Shown: in pieces, positions 1-5,900 of the stretch
How the letters are laid out: each line of letters starts with the position of its first letter
Numbering within the stretch: the stretch's first letter is position 1
NCBI GenBank assembly: GCA_964361655.1
Contig: CAYIBD010000028.1
Coordinates: 1-9,612 of the forward strand
DNA from: CAYIBD01 sp964361655
GTDB lineage: Bacteria; Patescibacteriota; Minisyncoccia; Sungbacterales; SURF-37
Direction of reading: 5' to 3'
DNA length: 9,612 nt
Notes under the pieces: generated by a model
Seen by the model: the letters and a program-made list of their open reading frames with translations, nothing else
Told to the model about the DNA's origin: nothing
Databases searched by the model: none
Program-made: the position numbers and the translations under genes

Positions 1-1
1 T

Positions 2-61
2 GACGTCCGCTTGCTGCGATCGGAAGATATCAAACCGTTCTTACCGCCGTCGCTGTTATAG
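2..61 (+). CDS. possible C-terminal end of a gene cut by the window start
   Basis: The frame starting at base 2 is open from the window edge to a TAG at 59-61 and reads DVRLLRSEDIKPFLPPSLL. The mixed charged and hydrophobic composition looks like an ordinary protein C-terminus. The other two + frames stop at once or read as a Cys/Arg/Ser-rich string. Nineteen codons are too few to name a family, and no intrinsic terminator with a T-run follows; only a small hairpin at 93-108 does. It could be chance read-through of non-coding DNA. Confidence 0.3.
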   Translation, partial: DVRLLRSEDIKPFLPPSLL

Positions 62-92
62 CTAACCTGCAATCAGCCAAGAATGTAAGCTA

Positions 93-108
93 TGACCCGG
101 AGGGGTCA
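93..108. repeat. small hairpin (6-bp stem)
   Basis: TGACCC at 93-98 pairs with GGGTCA at 103-108 around a four-base GGAG loop. It lies about 30 bases after the possible stop at 61, but no T-run follows on either strand, so I do not call it a terminator. Confidence 0.4.
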
Positions 109-194
109 GCAAGCGGCCAAAGAAGCACGCCAAAACTCCTCGTAAGGATTGACCACTGGGCACCAGACCGAGGTCGCACGAAACAGAAAACAAC

Positions 195-213
195 CGCACC
201 GCAGAGCGGTGCG
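195..213. repeat. perfect 8-bp hairpin
   Basis: CGCACCGC (195-202) and GCGGTGCG (206-213) form a perfect stem around an AGA loop. No T-tract follows, so it is not an obvious terminator. It is the first of several perfect palindromes in this gene-free stretch. Confidence 0.55.
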
Positions 214-226
214 ATATATTCCAGAT

Positions 227-374
227 ACCCCGCACCAGTTTTGCGAGGTCTGCCGTCGCGGAGCGCTTCGTCCGCCGAGGGATGCGCTATCCGCGCACGC
301 GCTCCGCGAGGAATATCCGGCATTTACCTTTCTCGAAAGTAGAACTGTCCAAATTGGCAAAACTGGTGCGGGGT
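227..374. repeat. 18-bp perfect inverted repeat enclosing a second palindrome
   Basis: The 18-base arm at 227-244 (ACCCCGCACCAGTTTTGC) is the exact reverse complement of 357-374. The 112 bases between the arms contain another inverted repeat (256-266/299-309). An 18-base perfect match at this spacing is not expected by chance. It could be the ends of a small mobile or palindromic element, or the closing helix of a structured RNA. Nothing in the interior resembles a transposase. Confidence 0.7.
256..309. repeat. 11-bp inverted repeat nested inside 227-374
   Basis: TCGCGGAGCGC at 256-266 is the reverse complement of GCGCTCCGCGA at 299-309, with a 32-base loop. Inside the loop GGAT/ATCC (280-283/289-292) can form a further short stem. 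Nested within the 18-bp repeat, it gives the region a stem-inside-stem layout. Confidence 0.6.
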
Positions 375-442
375 TATTTGTTCGTCGCTGCCATTCATCC
401 CGCCCGCAGAGCTGGCGGGTATTCTGGCAGACGAACAAATAA
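374..442. repeat. long imperfect hairpin, about 24 base pairs
   Basis: Three helices stack. The arms 374-385 and 431-442 pair perfectly (12 bp), then after a two-base bulge 388-393 pairs with 425-430 (CTGCCA/TGGCAG). After a 5x5 internal loop, 399-404 pairs with 414-419 (CCCGCC/GGCGGG). It starts at the very base where the right arm of the 227-374 repeat ends and runs into the terminator of the - strand gene. The symmetry suggests a palindromic repeat element. Confidence 0.65.
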
Positions 443-476
443 AAACGGCGGGATCAGCGTTCGGGCTGACCCCGCC
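440..476 (-). terminator. intrinsic terminator of the - strand gene at 509-841
   Basis: Read on the - strand, 476-465 pairs with 458-447 (GGCGGG/CCCGCC plus five further pairs), with a six-base loop and then GTTTTTATTT. The single imperfect position (453/470) is an A-C mismatch on the + strand but a G-U pair in - strand RNA, which supports this orientation. It begins 33 bases after the stop codon of the membrane-protein gene. Confidence 0.88.
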
Positions 477-508
477 TCTACTTGTCTCGGGGTTTTTGCC
501 ACCTCGTC

Positions 509-841
509 TTACTTCAGAATGGAGAAGACGAAAGTACCAGTCAGTATGACGTTGAGGCTGGCATACATCCCGAAGCGGCTGCTATTCCGGATATCAATAC
601 CATCGCATCGCATGTGGACGAACGTGCCGATATAGATGCCGAGGGCGGCGATAATCACGGCGGGGATGCCAGCCTGCCATCCCGCAGTACTACCTAGAGC
701 CGCATAGAACGCATTGTTCGCCCACACCCGCACATCGACGTTCCGGATGATCGCCGCGGAGAAAGGAACGAGGAAGCCGACCAGGAACCCGATACCGAAA
801 AACATGAGCAGGTTGATGACAGAGAACTCTCCAATCGCCAT
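509..841 (-). CDS. small integral membrane protein, unknown function
   Basis: This 110-residue protein is not one I can assign to a family. It has a hydrophobic segment at about residues 9-33 (LLMFFGIGFLVGFLVPFSAAII), a second at about 56-75 (GWQAGIPAVIIAALGIYIGTF is the core) and a third at the C-terminus (about 92-109), so probably three membrane helices with short polar loops. The ATG at 839-841 is preceded on the - strand by GGAGGTG six bases upstream, a strong ribosome-binding site, which fixes the start. The gene stands alone, has its own strong terminator at 440-476, and diverges from the beta-CASP gene. A weak -35/-10 candidate (TTGCTG, 17 bp, TACGAA) lies at 869-897. Its job is unknown. 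Confidence 0.82.
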   Translation of the reverse strand: MAIGEFSVINLLMFFGIGFLVGFLVPFSAAIIRNVDVRVWANNAFYAALGSTAGWQAGIPAVIIAALGIYIGTFVHMRCDGIDIRNSSRFGMYASLNVILTGTFVFSILK

Positions 842-943
842 AACCTACACCTCCCCTCGTGAGCTCGATTCGTACCATAGCTTCAGCACAACAGCAAGAC
901 CTTGATTTTGACCCTAGTACTGATCCGTCTAGAGATCCTATCT

Positions 944-972
944 AAAACATCGCGGCTGTGCCGCGATGTTTT
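944..972. repeat. perfect 12-bp inverted repeat upstream of the beta-CASP gene
   Basis: AAAACATCGCGG (944-955) is the reverse complement of CCGCGATGTTTT (961-972), with a CTGTG spacer. It ends seven bases before the -10 box at 979 and so covers the normal -35 position. With T-rich flanks on both strands it could act as a bidirectional terminator insulating the divergent genes, as an operator over the promoter, or simply be another palindromic repeat. The sequence alone does not decide. Confidence 0.65.
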
Positions 973-975
973 GTT

Positions 976-984
976 TGCTACAAT
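976..984 (+). promoter_or_regulatory. extended -10 promoter, leaderless start
   Basis: TGCTACAAT matches the extended -10 consensus (TGnTATAAT) at all but one base. The hexamer ends at 984, so transcription should start at about 991-992, at the ATG at 992 where the conserved protein begins. There is no Shine-Dalgarno sequence before this ATG and no good -35 box, as expected for an extended -10 promoter giving a leaderless mRNA. Confidence 0.6.
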
Positions 985-991
985 GGTTGCA

Positions 992-2567
992 ATGGCTAAA
1001 ATCTCTCTCTCCTTTTACGGTGGGGCGCGGGAGGTGACTGGGGCGTGCTATTTGTTGGAAGTTGGAGGAGTTCCGGGGGCCCCTTCGTCCCCCGGTAAAC
1101 CGGGCCCAGGGCGCGCGTAGCGGCGCGTTAAGAAAAACAAAAACCCTGAGGGNNNNNNNNNNTTTTTTTTTGGAAGTTGGTGGCGTGCGGGGGGCCCTTT
1201 CGTCCCGCTTACCGGGGGACTCTGGGGGCGCTTCGCGGGGCTTTCAGTCACCCAAGACGCTTCGCGTCTTGGTTGACTGCGGCATGTTTCAGGGGTGTGA
1301 GGATTGTGATTTTCGGAATCACCAGCCCTTCCCGTTTGATGCTTCCAAGATTGATGCCGTTCTTCTCACCCACGCCCACGTGGATCATATTGGGCGCCTG
1401 CCAAAACTGGTGCGCGAGGGCTTTCGCGGCGCGATCTATTCGACCTCACCGACGCGCGATTTGACAGAGATTTTGCTGGAAGACGCGATGAATTTTTTCA
1501 AGCGAGGCGAAGGTGAGCTTTACTCCGAAGCCGATCTTCATCAGACACTCTCTCAATTTAAGACCGTTGAATATGGCGAGGATGTCGAGTTCGAGGAGGG
1601 TTTGTCGTTTCGCTTTCTTGAGGCCGGCCATATTCTTGGTTCGGCCTTGGTGCGAATAGAGATTCTTCGTCCCGCTGAAAGCGGGACTCAGAATGACGGC
1701 GGTGGGAGGGTGGTTACTTTCAGCGGAGATGTCGGCAATGCTCCTTCTATTCTTTTGCCGCCGCGGGCCGCTATCCCCGAGACAAATATCCTCGTAACCG
1801 AGGCCACCTACGGCAATAAGCGCCACAAGCACACTGAAGACCGGAAGCTTCTTTTGGAACGGGCCATTGAGGATGTGGCCAGCCGCAGAGGCGTGTTAAT
1901 GCTGCCGGTATTTGCCACGGAGCGAACACAGGAGATCCTCTACGAGATCAACGAGATGTTGCAGTCGAAGCGCGTGCCAGCCATGCCGGTGTTTGTGGAC
2001 TCGCCCCTGGCCATCAAAGCCACGGCGATTTTCTCGAAAGCCGAATATGTAAAGTACTACCGAGATGAAATTCAAAAGCTCGCGCGCGATCATCCGCACC
2101 TCTTTAGTTTCAGGAACCTGAAATTTGCCATGACGGTTGAAGAGTCAAAAGCCATTAACGAAGTGCCGCCGCCAAAGGTAATTCTCGCCGGCTCGGGCAT
2201 GTCCTCCGGCGGGAGAATCTTGCATCACGAGAAGCGCTATTTACCAGATGCGAATAGCATATTGCTAATAACCGGTTTTCAGGCCGCGGGATCGCTCGGC
2301 CGGCGGTTGCTGGATCACGCCCGAGAGATCAAAATTCATGGCGAGAGCGTGCCGGTCAAGGCCGAGATCCGCGTGATTGACGGCTACTCGGCCCACGCCG
2401 ACGAGGAGCAGCTTTTGCAGTTTGTGGACGAGATGCGCGACAACTTGGAGCGCGTGTTTGTGGTGCAAGGGGAGCCAGCCGCAGCGCTGGGATTCCAGCA
2501 GGCGATACAAGATCGCTTGGGCGTGCCGGCGACCGCACCAATCTACGGAGAGCAGTTTGAATTGTGA
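992..2567 (+). CDS. beta-CASP metallo-beta-lactamase-fold ribonuclease, broken by an assembly gap
   Basis: Zinc-dependent RNA-processing nuclease of the CPSF73/TTHA0252 type, acting in the cytoplasm on RNA. The N-terminus (MAKISLSFYGGAREVTGACYL) begins at 992. After the gap the frame resumes as LEVGG, then VLVDCGMFQG. Metal motif HAHVDH lies at 1371-1388, GHILGSA near 1626-1646, SGD at 1722-1730, beta-CASP motif TEATYG near 1798-1815, SGMSSGGR near 2195-2215 and the last His motif YSAHAD near 2385-2402. All key residues are present, so the enzyme is probably functional. The 992 frame hits a stop at 1118-1120 and the downstream part is in another frame, which I attribute to the ten-N gap and duplicated contig ends rather than a real frameshift. 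Two palindromic stretches (1181-1279 and 1662-1694) add residues not expected in the family. The LOG gene follows 12 bases later. Confidence 0.9.
1153..1162. other. assembly gap (10 N) with duplicated flanks
   Basis: Ten Ns join two contig ends. Both sides contain TTGGAAGTTGG (1055-1065 and 1170-1180), followed by similar but not identical GC-rich sequence with GGGGGCCC and TTTCGTCCC-like cores. The true sequence probably runs once through this site, so bases 1066-1169 are likely an alternative strain version plus filler. A run of nine Ts (1163-1171) right after the gap also looks artefactual. Confidence 0.85.
1181..1279 (+). repeat. in-frame palindromic insert in the N-terminal part of the beta-CASP gene
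   Basis: Between LEVGG and VLVDCG, where homologues have only a short turn (from my knowledge of the family), the frame adds about 25 residues, VRGALSSRLPGDSGG followed by ASRGFQSPKT. At 1245-1279, CAGTCA pairs with TGACTG and CCAAGACGC (1252-1260) with GCGTCTTGG (1264-1272), giving 15 pairs around a TTC loop. At 1201-1220 the string GTCCCGCTTAC then GGGGGAC looks like a decayed copy of the hairpin at 1669-1687. The contig end before the gap (1066-1120) carries a variant of the same insert. Confidence 0.55.
1662..1694. repeat. in-frame palindromic element with GTCCCGC core
   Basis: GTCCCGC (1669-1675) and GCGGGAC (1681-1687) form a perfect stem with loop TGAAA. Outside two mismatches, ATTCT (1662-1666) pairs with AGAAT (1690-1694). 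It encodes ILRPAESGTQN within an otherwise conserved beta-CASP strand (VRIEI to GRVVTFSGD). Read on the opposite strand in the same codon register it gives ILSPAFSGTKN, almost the same peptide. The hairpin core recurs in opposite orientation at 8766-8784 with one loop change. Confidence 0.75.
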
Positions 2568-2573
2568 TATGAT
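2565..2573 (+). promoter_or_regulatory. extended -10 promoter for the LOG-type gene
   Basis: TGATATGAT fits the extended -10 pattern (TGn then TATGAT, five of six consensus bases). The hexamer ends at 2573 and the ATG is at 2580, so the predicted transcript starts at or beside the start codon. No Shine-Dalgarno sequence is present. The box overlaps the stop codon of the preceding gene. Confidence 0.5.
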
Positions 2574-2579
2574 GGGCGT

Positions 2580-3158
2580 ATGAAACCGAGTCCGCATACC
2601 CACCTGAAATACAAAATCGCTGTCTCCGGCGCGGCCGAGACCAGCCACTGCGGGCCGCAGGCGCTTTCGCTGACCAAGGAGCTAGGAAGGCACGTCGCAC
2701 TCCAAGGAGCCGTGCTGCTCACCGGCGCCACAACCGGCGCGCCTTACTGGGCCGCCATCGGCGCCAAGGAAGCCGGCGGGTTTGTCATCGGCCTTTCGCC
2801 GGCCGTTTCCGAGGCCGAGCACGTGAAAAAGTACCGCTTGCCGGTGGATTATCACGACCTGATCATTTATACCGGATTCGGCTACGCCGGGCGGAATCTT
2901 CTCCTGACCCGTTCTTCGGACGGTGTAATCTTTACCTGCGGCCGGATGGGTACGGTGAACGAATTTACCATCGCCTTTGAGGAAGATAAACCCATCGGCG
3001 TTCTTGCCAATAGCGGCTGGATGACCGATGAGGTAATCAAGAAAATCATTGACGAAGCCCACCGCGGTTCGGGCAAGGTGGTTTACGGGGAAGAGCCGGT
3101 TGATCTCGTCCAAAAGGTGATTGGCCTTGTCCGGAAAGAAAAGCTCATCAAGATATGA
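2580..3158 (+). CDS. LOG/TIGR00725-type Rossmann nucleotide-binding protein
   Basis: A 192-residue SLOG-superfamily protein, full length for the TIGR00725 group. The first strand and turn read KIAVSGAAE (12-20), a second GAVLLTGATTGAPYWAAIGA (43-62) matches the usual G-G-x-x-G-style substrate loop, GYAGRN is at 101-106, and the signature GRMGTVNEFTIAF at 121-133 corresponds to the PGGxGTxxE motif of LOG proteins, with Thr125 and Glu128 retained. Relatives include cytokinin-activating LOG phosphoribohydrolases and Moco-carrier-like proteins; the natural substrate of this subgroup is not known to me. The ATG at 2580 is preceded by an extended -10 box, not a ribosome-binding site. Its TGA overlaps the ATG of the permease gene (ATGA at 3155-3158), indicating translational coupling. 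Confidence 0.85.
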   Translation: MKPSPHTHLKYKIAVSGAAETSHCGPQALSLTKELGRHVALQGAVLLTGATTGAPYWAAIGAKEAGGFVIGLSPAVSEAEHVKKYRLPVDYHDLIIYTGFGYAGRNLLLTRSSDGVIFTCGRMGTVNEFTIAFEEDKPIGVLANSGWMTDEVIKKIIDEAHRGSGKVVYGEEPVDLVQKVIGLVRKEKLIKI

Positions 3159-4306
3159 GGGCGTCCTTGAGGGGGTGGCTCGCCTTCCTCCTGCTCGTCG
3201 GGACGATCGTGGGCGTCGGGATGTTTGCCATCCCATTTGTGTTTGCCGGCGTCGGACTCCTGGTCGGTCTCGGTGAGCTCGTGGTGATTGCTCTCGTCGC
3301 CGTTCTCGTCCACTTGGCCTATGCCGAAGTGGTGCTCGCAACCGATCGACCGCACCACCTCCCGGGCTACGTGCGGCTCTACCTCGGTGAGCGAGCCGGA
3401 CTCCTCTCACGGCTTTCGTATCTCTTCGGCCTTTCCGGCACGCTCCTCGCCTATCTCGTCCTCGGCGGGACATTCCTGGGAGAGATCTTCCGTTGGCTCT
3501 GGCCCGGAGCGCTGCCCGCTTTGGGGCCGTTGGCTTTCTACGTTCTCGGCACAGCAGTGGTCTTCCGCAGCATCCGATTTGAGAGCGTGATCAACGCCCT
3601 CTTCACACTCGCCCTCGTCGTCGCCATTGTCATCCTCTCCGTAACGCTCCTGCCGTCGTTCTCCGCGGCGGCGCTACGCATCGGCAGCCCGGGTGCGTTC
3701 TTCGCGCCGTACGGCGTCCTCCTTTTTGCTATGTCAGGCGCGGCGATTATTCCCGAAATGCGGCGGGTACTCGGCCGTTCTGCAATGCCCCGCCTGCCCC
3801 ACCTCGTGATCGGGGGGACTGCGGCGGCTGCACTCCTCTACCTCATCTTCGCCACAGCGGTACTCGGCGCGAGCGGAGCGGATACGACGCCGGATGCGAT
3901 CCGGGGGCTCGCACTCCGCTTCGGCGATGTTTACCTTCTCGGCGGGAGCATCATCGGCTTCCTTGCCGCCATTACCTCATTCATCGCCATCGGCGTGGTA
4001 CTGGAGGGGATGTTCGCGACTGACATGCAGCTGCCGCGGCGATCGGCCTGGACGCTCACCGCTGCCATCCCGGCCGGCCTCTACCTCCTTGGTCTGCGCA
4101 ACTTCATCGAGATCGTCAGCGTCATCGGTGCCGTTGGGATCGGCGTGGACAGCATCTTCATCCTCTTCCTGGAGCGGGCAGTCCGGCGGGTGAGGCACCG
4201 CACGCTCGAATTCCGGCTCCGTATCCCGGGCGCGGTCCGTCTGGCTCTGGTGGTGATGCTCGGCCTGGGGGTCCTCTTGGAACTCGGAACGTTCTTCTCG
4301 GGTTGA
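3155..4306 (+). CDS. aromatic amino-acid-type permease (APC superfamily)
   Basis: A 383-residue polytopic inner-membrane protein with about eleven predicted helices. The first helix carries GTIVGVGMFAIP (16-27), the glycine-rich unwound segment that binds substrate in the hydroxy/aromatic amino acid permease and related amino-acid transporter families. The substrate is probably an amino acid taken up with a cation; which one cannot be told from sequence. Auxotrophic CPR bacteria depend on uptake, which fits. The ATG overlaps the preceding stop in ATGA, and no Shine-Dalgarno site is visible, so translation is probably coupled. Codon use in this gene and the next is strongly C-ending (CTC, ATC, GTC), unlike the EndoQ and MFS genes downstream. 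Confidence 0.82.
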   Translation: MRASLRGWLAFLLLVGTIVGVGMFAIPFVFAGVGLLVGLGELVVIALVAVLVHLAYAEVVLATDRPHHLPGYVRLYLGERAGLLSRLSYLFGLSGTLLAYLVLGGTFLGEIFRWLWPGALPALGPLAFYVLGTAVVFRSIRFESVINALFTLALVVAIVILSVTLLPSFSAAALRIGSPGAFFAPYGVLLFAMSGAAIIPEMRRVLGRSAMPRLPHLVIGGTAAAALLYLIFATAVLGASGADTTPDAIRGLALRFGDVYLLGGSIIGFLAAITSFIAIGVVLEGMFATDMQLPRRSAWTLTAAIPAGLYLLGLRNFIEIVSVIGAVGIGVDSIFILFLERAVRRVRHRTLEFRLRIPGAVRLALVVMLGLGVLLELGTFFSG

Positions 4307-4353
4307 GTGCGGCAGTAACGGTTCCGTGGTTAGACGCCGGCCGCGGTTTGGGC

Positions 4354-4359
4354 TAGGGT
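4354..4359 (+). promoter_or_regulatory. weak -10-like box before the transpeptidase gene
   Basis: TAGGGT ends seven bases before the ATG at 4367, the same spacing seen at the two better leaderless promoters, and resembles the TAGGAT box of the polymerase gene. It matches only three consensus bases, lacks the TGn extension and has no convincing -35, so this is tentative. Confidence 0.25.
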
Positions 4360-4366
4360 TGATGAC

Positions 4367-5881
4367 ATGGAATTCCATTGGGACACGGAACGGTCGTGGT
4401 ACGCGGTTCGGCTCGCGGTCGTGATTGCTGCTGCGGTAGGGTTTGGGGGCTTGGCGGGCCGTCAGTATGGAGAGTTCGCCGTCCAGCCGGACACCACCCT
4501 CGCTCCCGCGTCCGGAGGATTCAGCCGGGGCGAACCCGAGCTCATTCGGCTCCCGAGCGGGGCGATCGTGTTTTCGAATACCGACGCGGTCCTGGCTAAG
4601 CGCGAAGAGCTCCTGGCCGGCGGCGCCGATTTCCTCTATGCCGATCTTGAAGCCATGACGCTCACCGTCTACGAAGGCGGTGAGGCGAGGCGTTCCTTCC
4701 CGCTTGCGGCCAAGGGACGCGAGGGGAGCTTTTTCGAGACGCCGAACGGCATCTACTACCTGCAGACCAAAGAGGCAAATCATTTCTCCTCCATTGGCAA
4801 GGTCTGGATGCCGTGGAGCATGCACTTTTTTGGTAACTACTTCATTCACGGCTGGCCGTACTACCCCGGCGGGACACCCGTTTCCGAAGCGTTTTCCGGA
4901 GGGTGCATCCGGCTTACTACCGATGATGCCAAAATCGTGTTCGATCGCAGCCGGCCGGGGATGCCGCTCCTTGTCGCGGCTTCCGCCGATCGGCCGGCGG
5001 CTGATTTTGCGTACTTCCAGAAAGTAGGGGGTCAGTCCAGTAAACCCTTCCCGCATACACTCTCGGCGGCCGCAGTCCTGGCTGCGGATCTCGAGACCGG
5101 CCAGATTCTCTTCGAGAAAGAGCGGAGTCAGGTGCACCCCACCGCCTCGGTGACAAAGCTCATGACCGGCCTCGTCGCGCTCGAGACGATTAATCGCTTT
5201 AAACTCCTCACCGTTACCGATGCGGCGGTGGAAACGTTTGGAGATTCGGCCGGGTTCGTGGCCGGTGAGGTCTTTCGTTCCGAAGACCTCCTCTATCCGT
5301 TGATCCTCGTGTCGAGCAACGATGCGGCGGCGGTCTATGAAGCGCAGGGATGGCGATTCGTGGATACCATGAACGAGAAGGCAAACGCCATCGGGCTCAC
5401 CCGTACGCATTTTGCCGACGCGAGCGGCATGAGCTCCGAGAACGTTTCGACCGCCGAGGACCTCTTCCGGCTGCTCCGCTACATCAGTCGCCATAAGAAG
5501 CCGCTCTTTACCCTGAGCGGCCTTCGGGAGCACACCCTGACGTCGCAAGGGGTGCGGCGGGTTCACCACTGGACGAACCTCAACTGGCCGAACGGCGACG
5601 GTCGCTTCGTTGGCGGCAAGTCGGGTTTCACCCGCGACGCCCTCGAAACGATTGCGGGGGTATTCAACATACGCTTTTCCGAGCACGGCGAGCGGCCAGT
5701 GGCTATCGTTATGCTCGGCTCGCGCGATCGGCTGCGCGAGGTGAAAGACCTCATCGCCTACCTTGAGGGGCAATTTGTCTACGGCGCCACGCTCACGAAA
5801 GGGGAACTGCGGCCGGGTGCGATTCCGGCCGGAGCGAATCTCTACGAAGCGGTTCGGCTCCTGCCCATCGTCGGCGAGTGA
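4367..5881 (+). CDS. bifunctional L,D-transpeptidase / D,D-carboxypeptidase (YkuD + PBP5-like)
   Basis: A 504-residue cell-wall enzyme with two catalytic domains on one chain. Residues 13-31 form one membrane anchor, so the rest lies outside the membrane. A YkuD domain spans about 88-204: FIHGWPYYPGG (159-169) holds the conserved His161, and SGGCIRL (177-183) holds the catalytic Cys180; this domain makes 3-3 cross-links or attaches proteins. Residues about 230-460 are a penicillin-binding/peptidase S11 domain with SVTK (Ser261, Lys264), SSN (316-318) and KSG (418-420), which should remove terminal D-Ala. Coupling both on one chain makes sense because D,D-carboxypeptidases make the tetrapeptide used by L,D-transpeptidases. 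No Shine-Dalgarno site is clear. The DedA gene starts 19 bases after the stop. Confidence 0.88.
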   Translation: MEFHWDTERSWYAVRLAVVIAAAVGFGGLAGRQYGEFAVQPDTTLAPASGGFSRGEPELIRLPSGAIVFSNTDAVLAKREELLAGGADFLYADLEAMTLTVYEGGEARRSFPLAAKGREGSFFETPNGIYYLQTKEANHFSSIGKVWMPWSMHFFGNYFIHGWPYYPGGTPVSEAFSGGCIRLTTDDAKIVFDRSRPGMPLLVAASADRPAADFAYFQKVGGQSSKPFPHTLSAAAVLAADLETGQILFEKERSQVHPTASVTKLMTGLVALETINRFKLLTVTDAAVETFGDSAGFVAGEVFRSEDLLYPLILVSSNDAAAVYEAQGWRFVDTMNEKANAIGLTRTHFADASGMSSENVSTAEDLFRLLRYISRHKKPLFTLSGLREHTLTSQGVRRVHHWTNLNWPNGDGRFVGGKSGFTRDALETIAGVFNIRFSEHGERPVAIVMLGSRDRLREVKDLIAYLEGQFVYGATLTKGELRPGAIPAGANLYEAVRLLPIVGE

Positions 5882-5900
5882 CCAGTAGCGGAATCTCGCT

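Larger units (their letters stand above)
62..440. other. gene-free, palindrome-rich intergenic region
   Basis: No reading frame here looks like a protein. The open frames of about 100 codons on both strands are rich in Arg, Ser, Cys and His and run straight through perfect inverted repeats. The region holds five nested or adjacent inverted repeats (93-108, 195-213, 227-374, 256-309, 374-442), listed separately, and directly abuts the - strand terminator at 440-476. I see no tRNA, rRNA, tmRNA or RNase P signature. It may be a pile-up of palindromic repeat elements or an unrecognised structured RNA; perfect arms favour the former. Confidence 0.6.

Noticed and set aside
106..442. Open frames of about 100 codons on both strands in the left intergenic region
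   Set aside because: Both run through perfect palindromes, have Cys/Arg/Ser/His-rich composition and no convincing ribosome-binding site.
1118..1120. Stop codon and frame change in the beta-CASP gene as a real pseudogene
   Set aside because: The disruption coincides with the N gap and duplicated contig ends, and joining the two copies of TTGGAAGTTGG restores one continuous frame with all catalytic motifs.
2682..3473. Open frame of 263 codons on the - strand
   Set aside because: Antisense to the LOG and permease genes, very Arg-rich, no family features.
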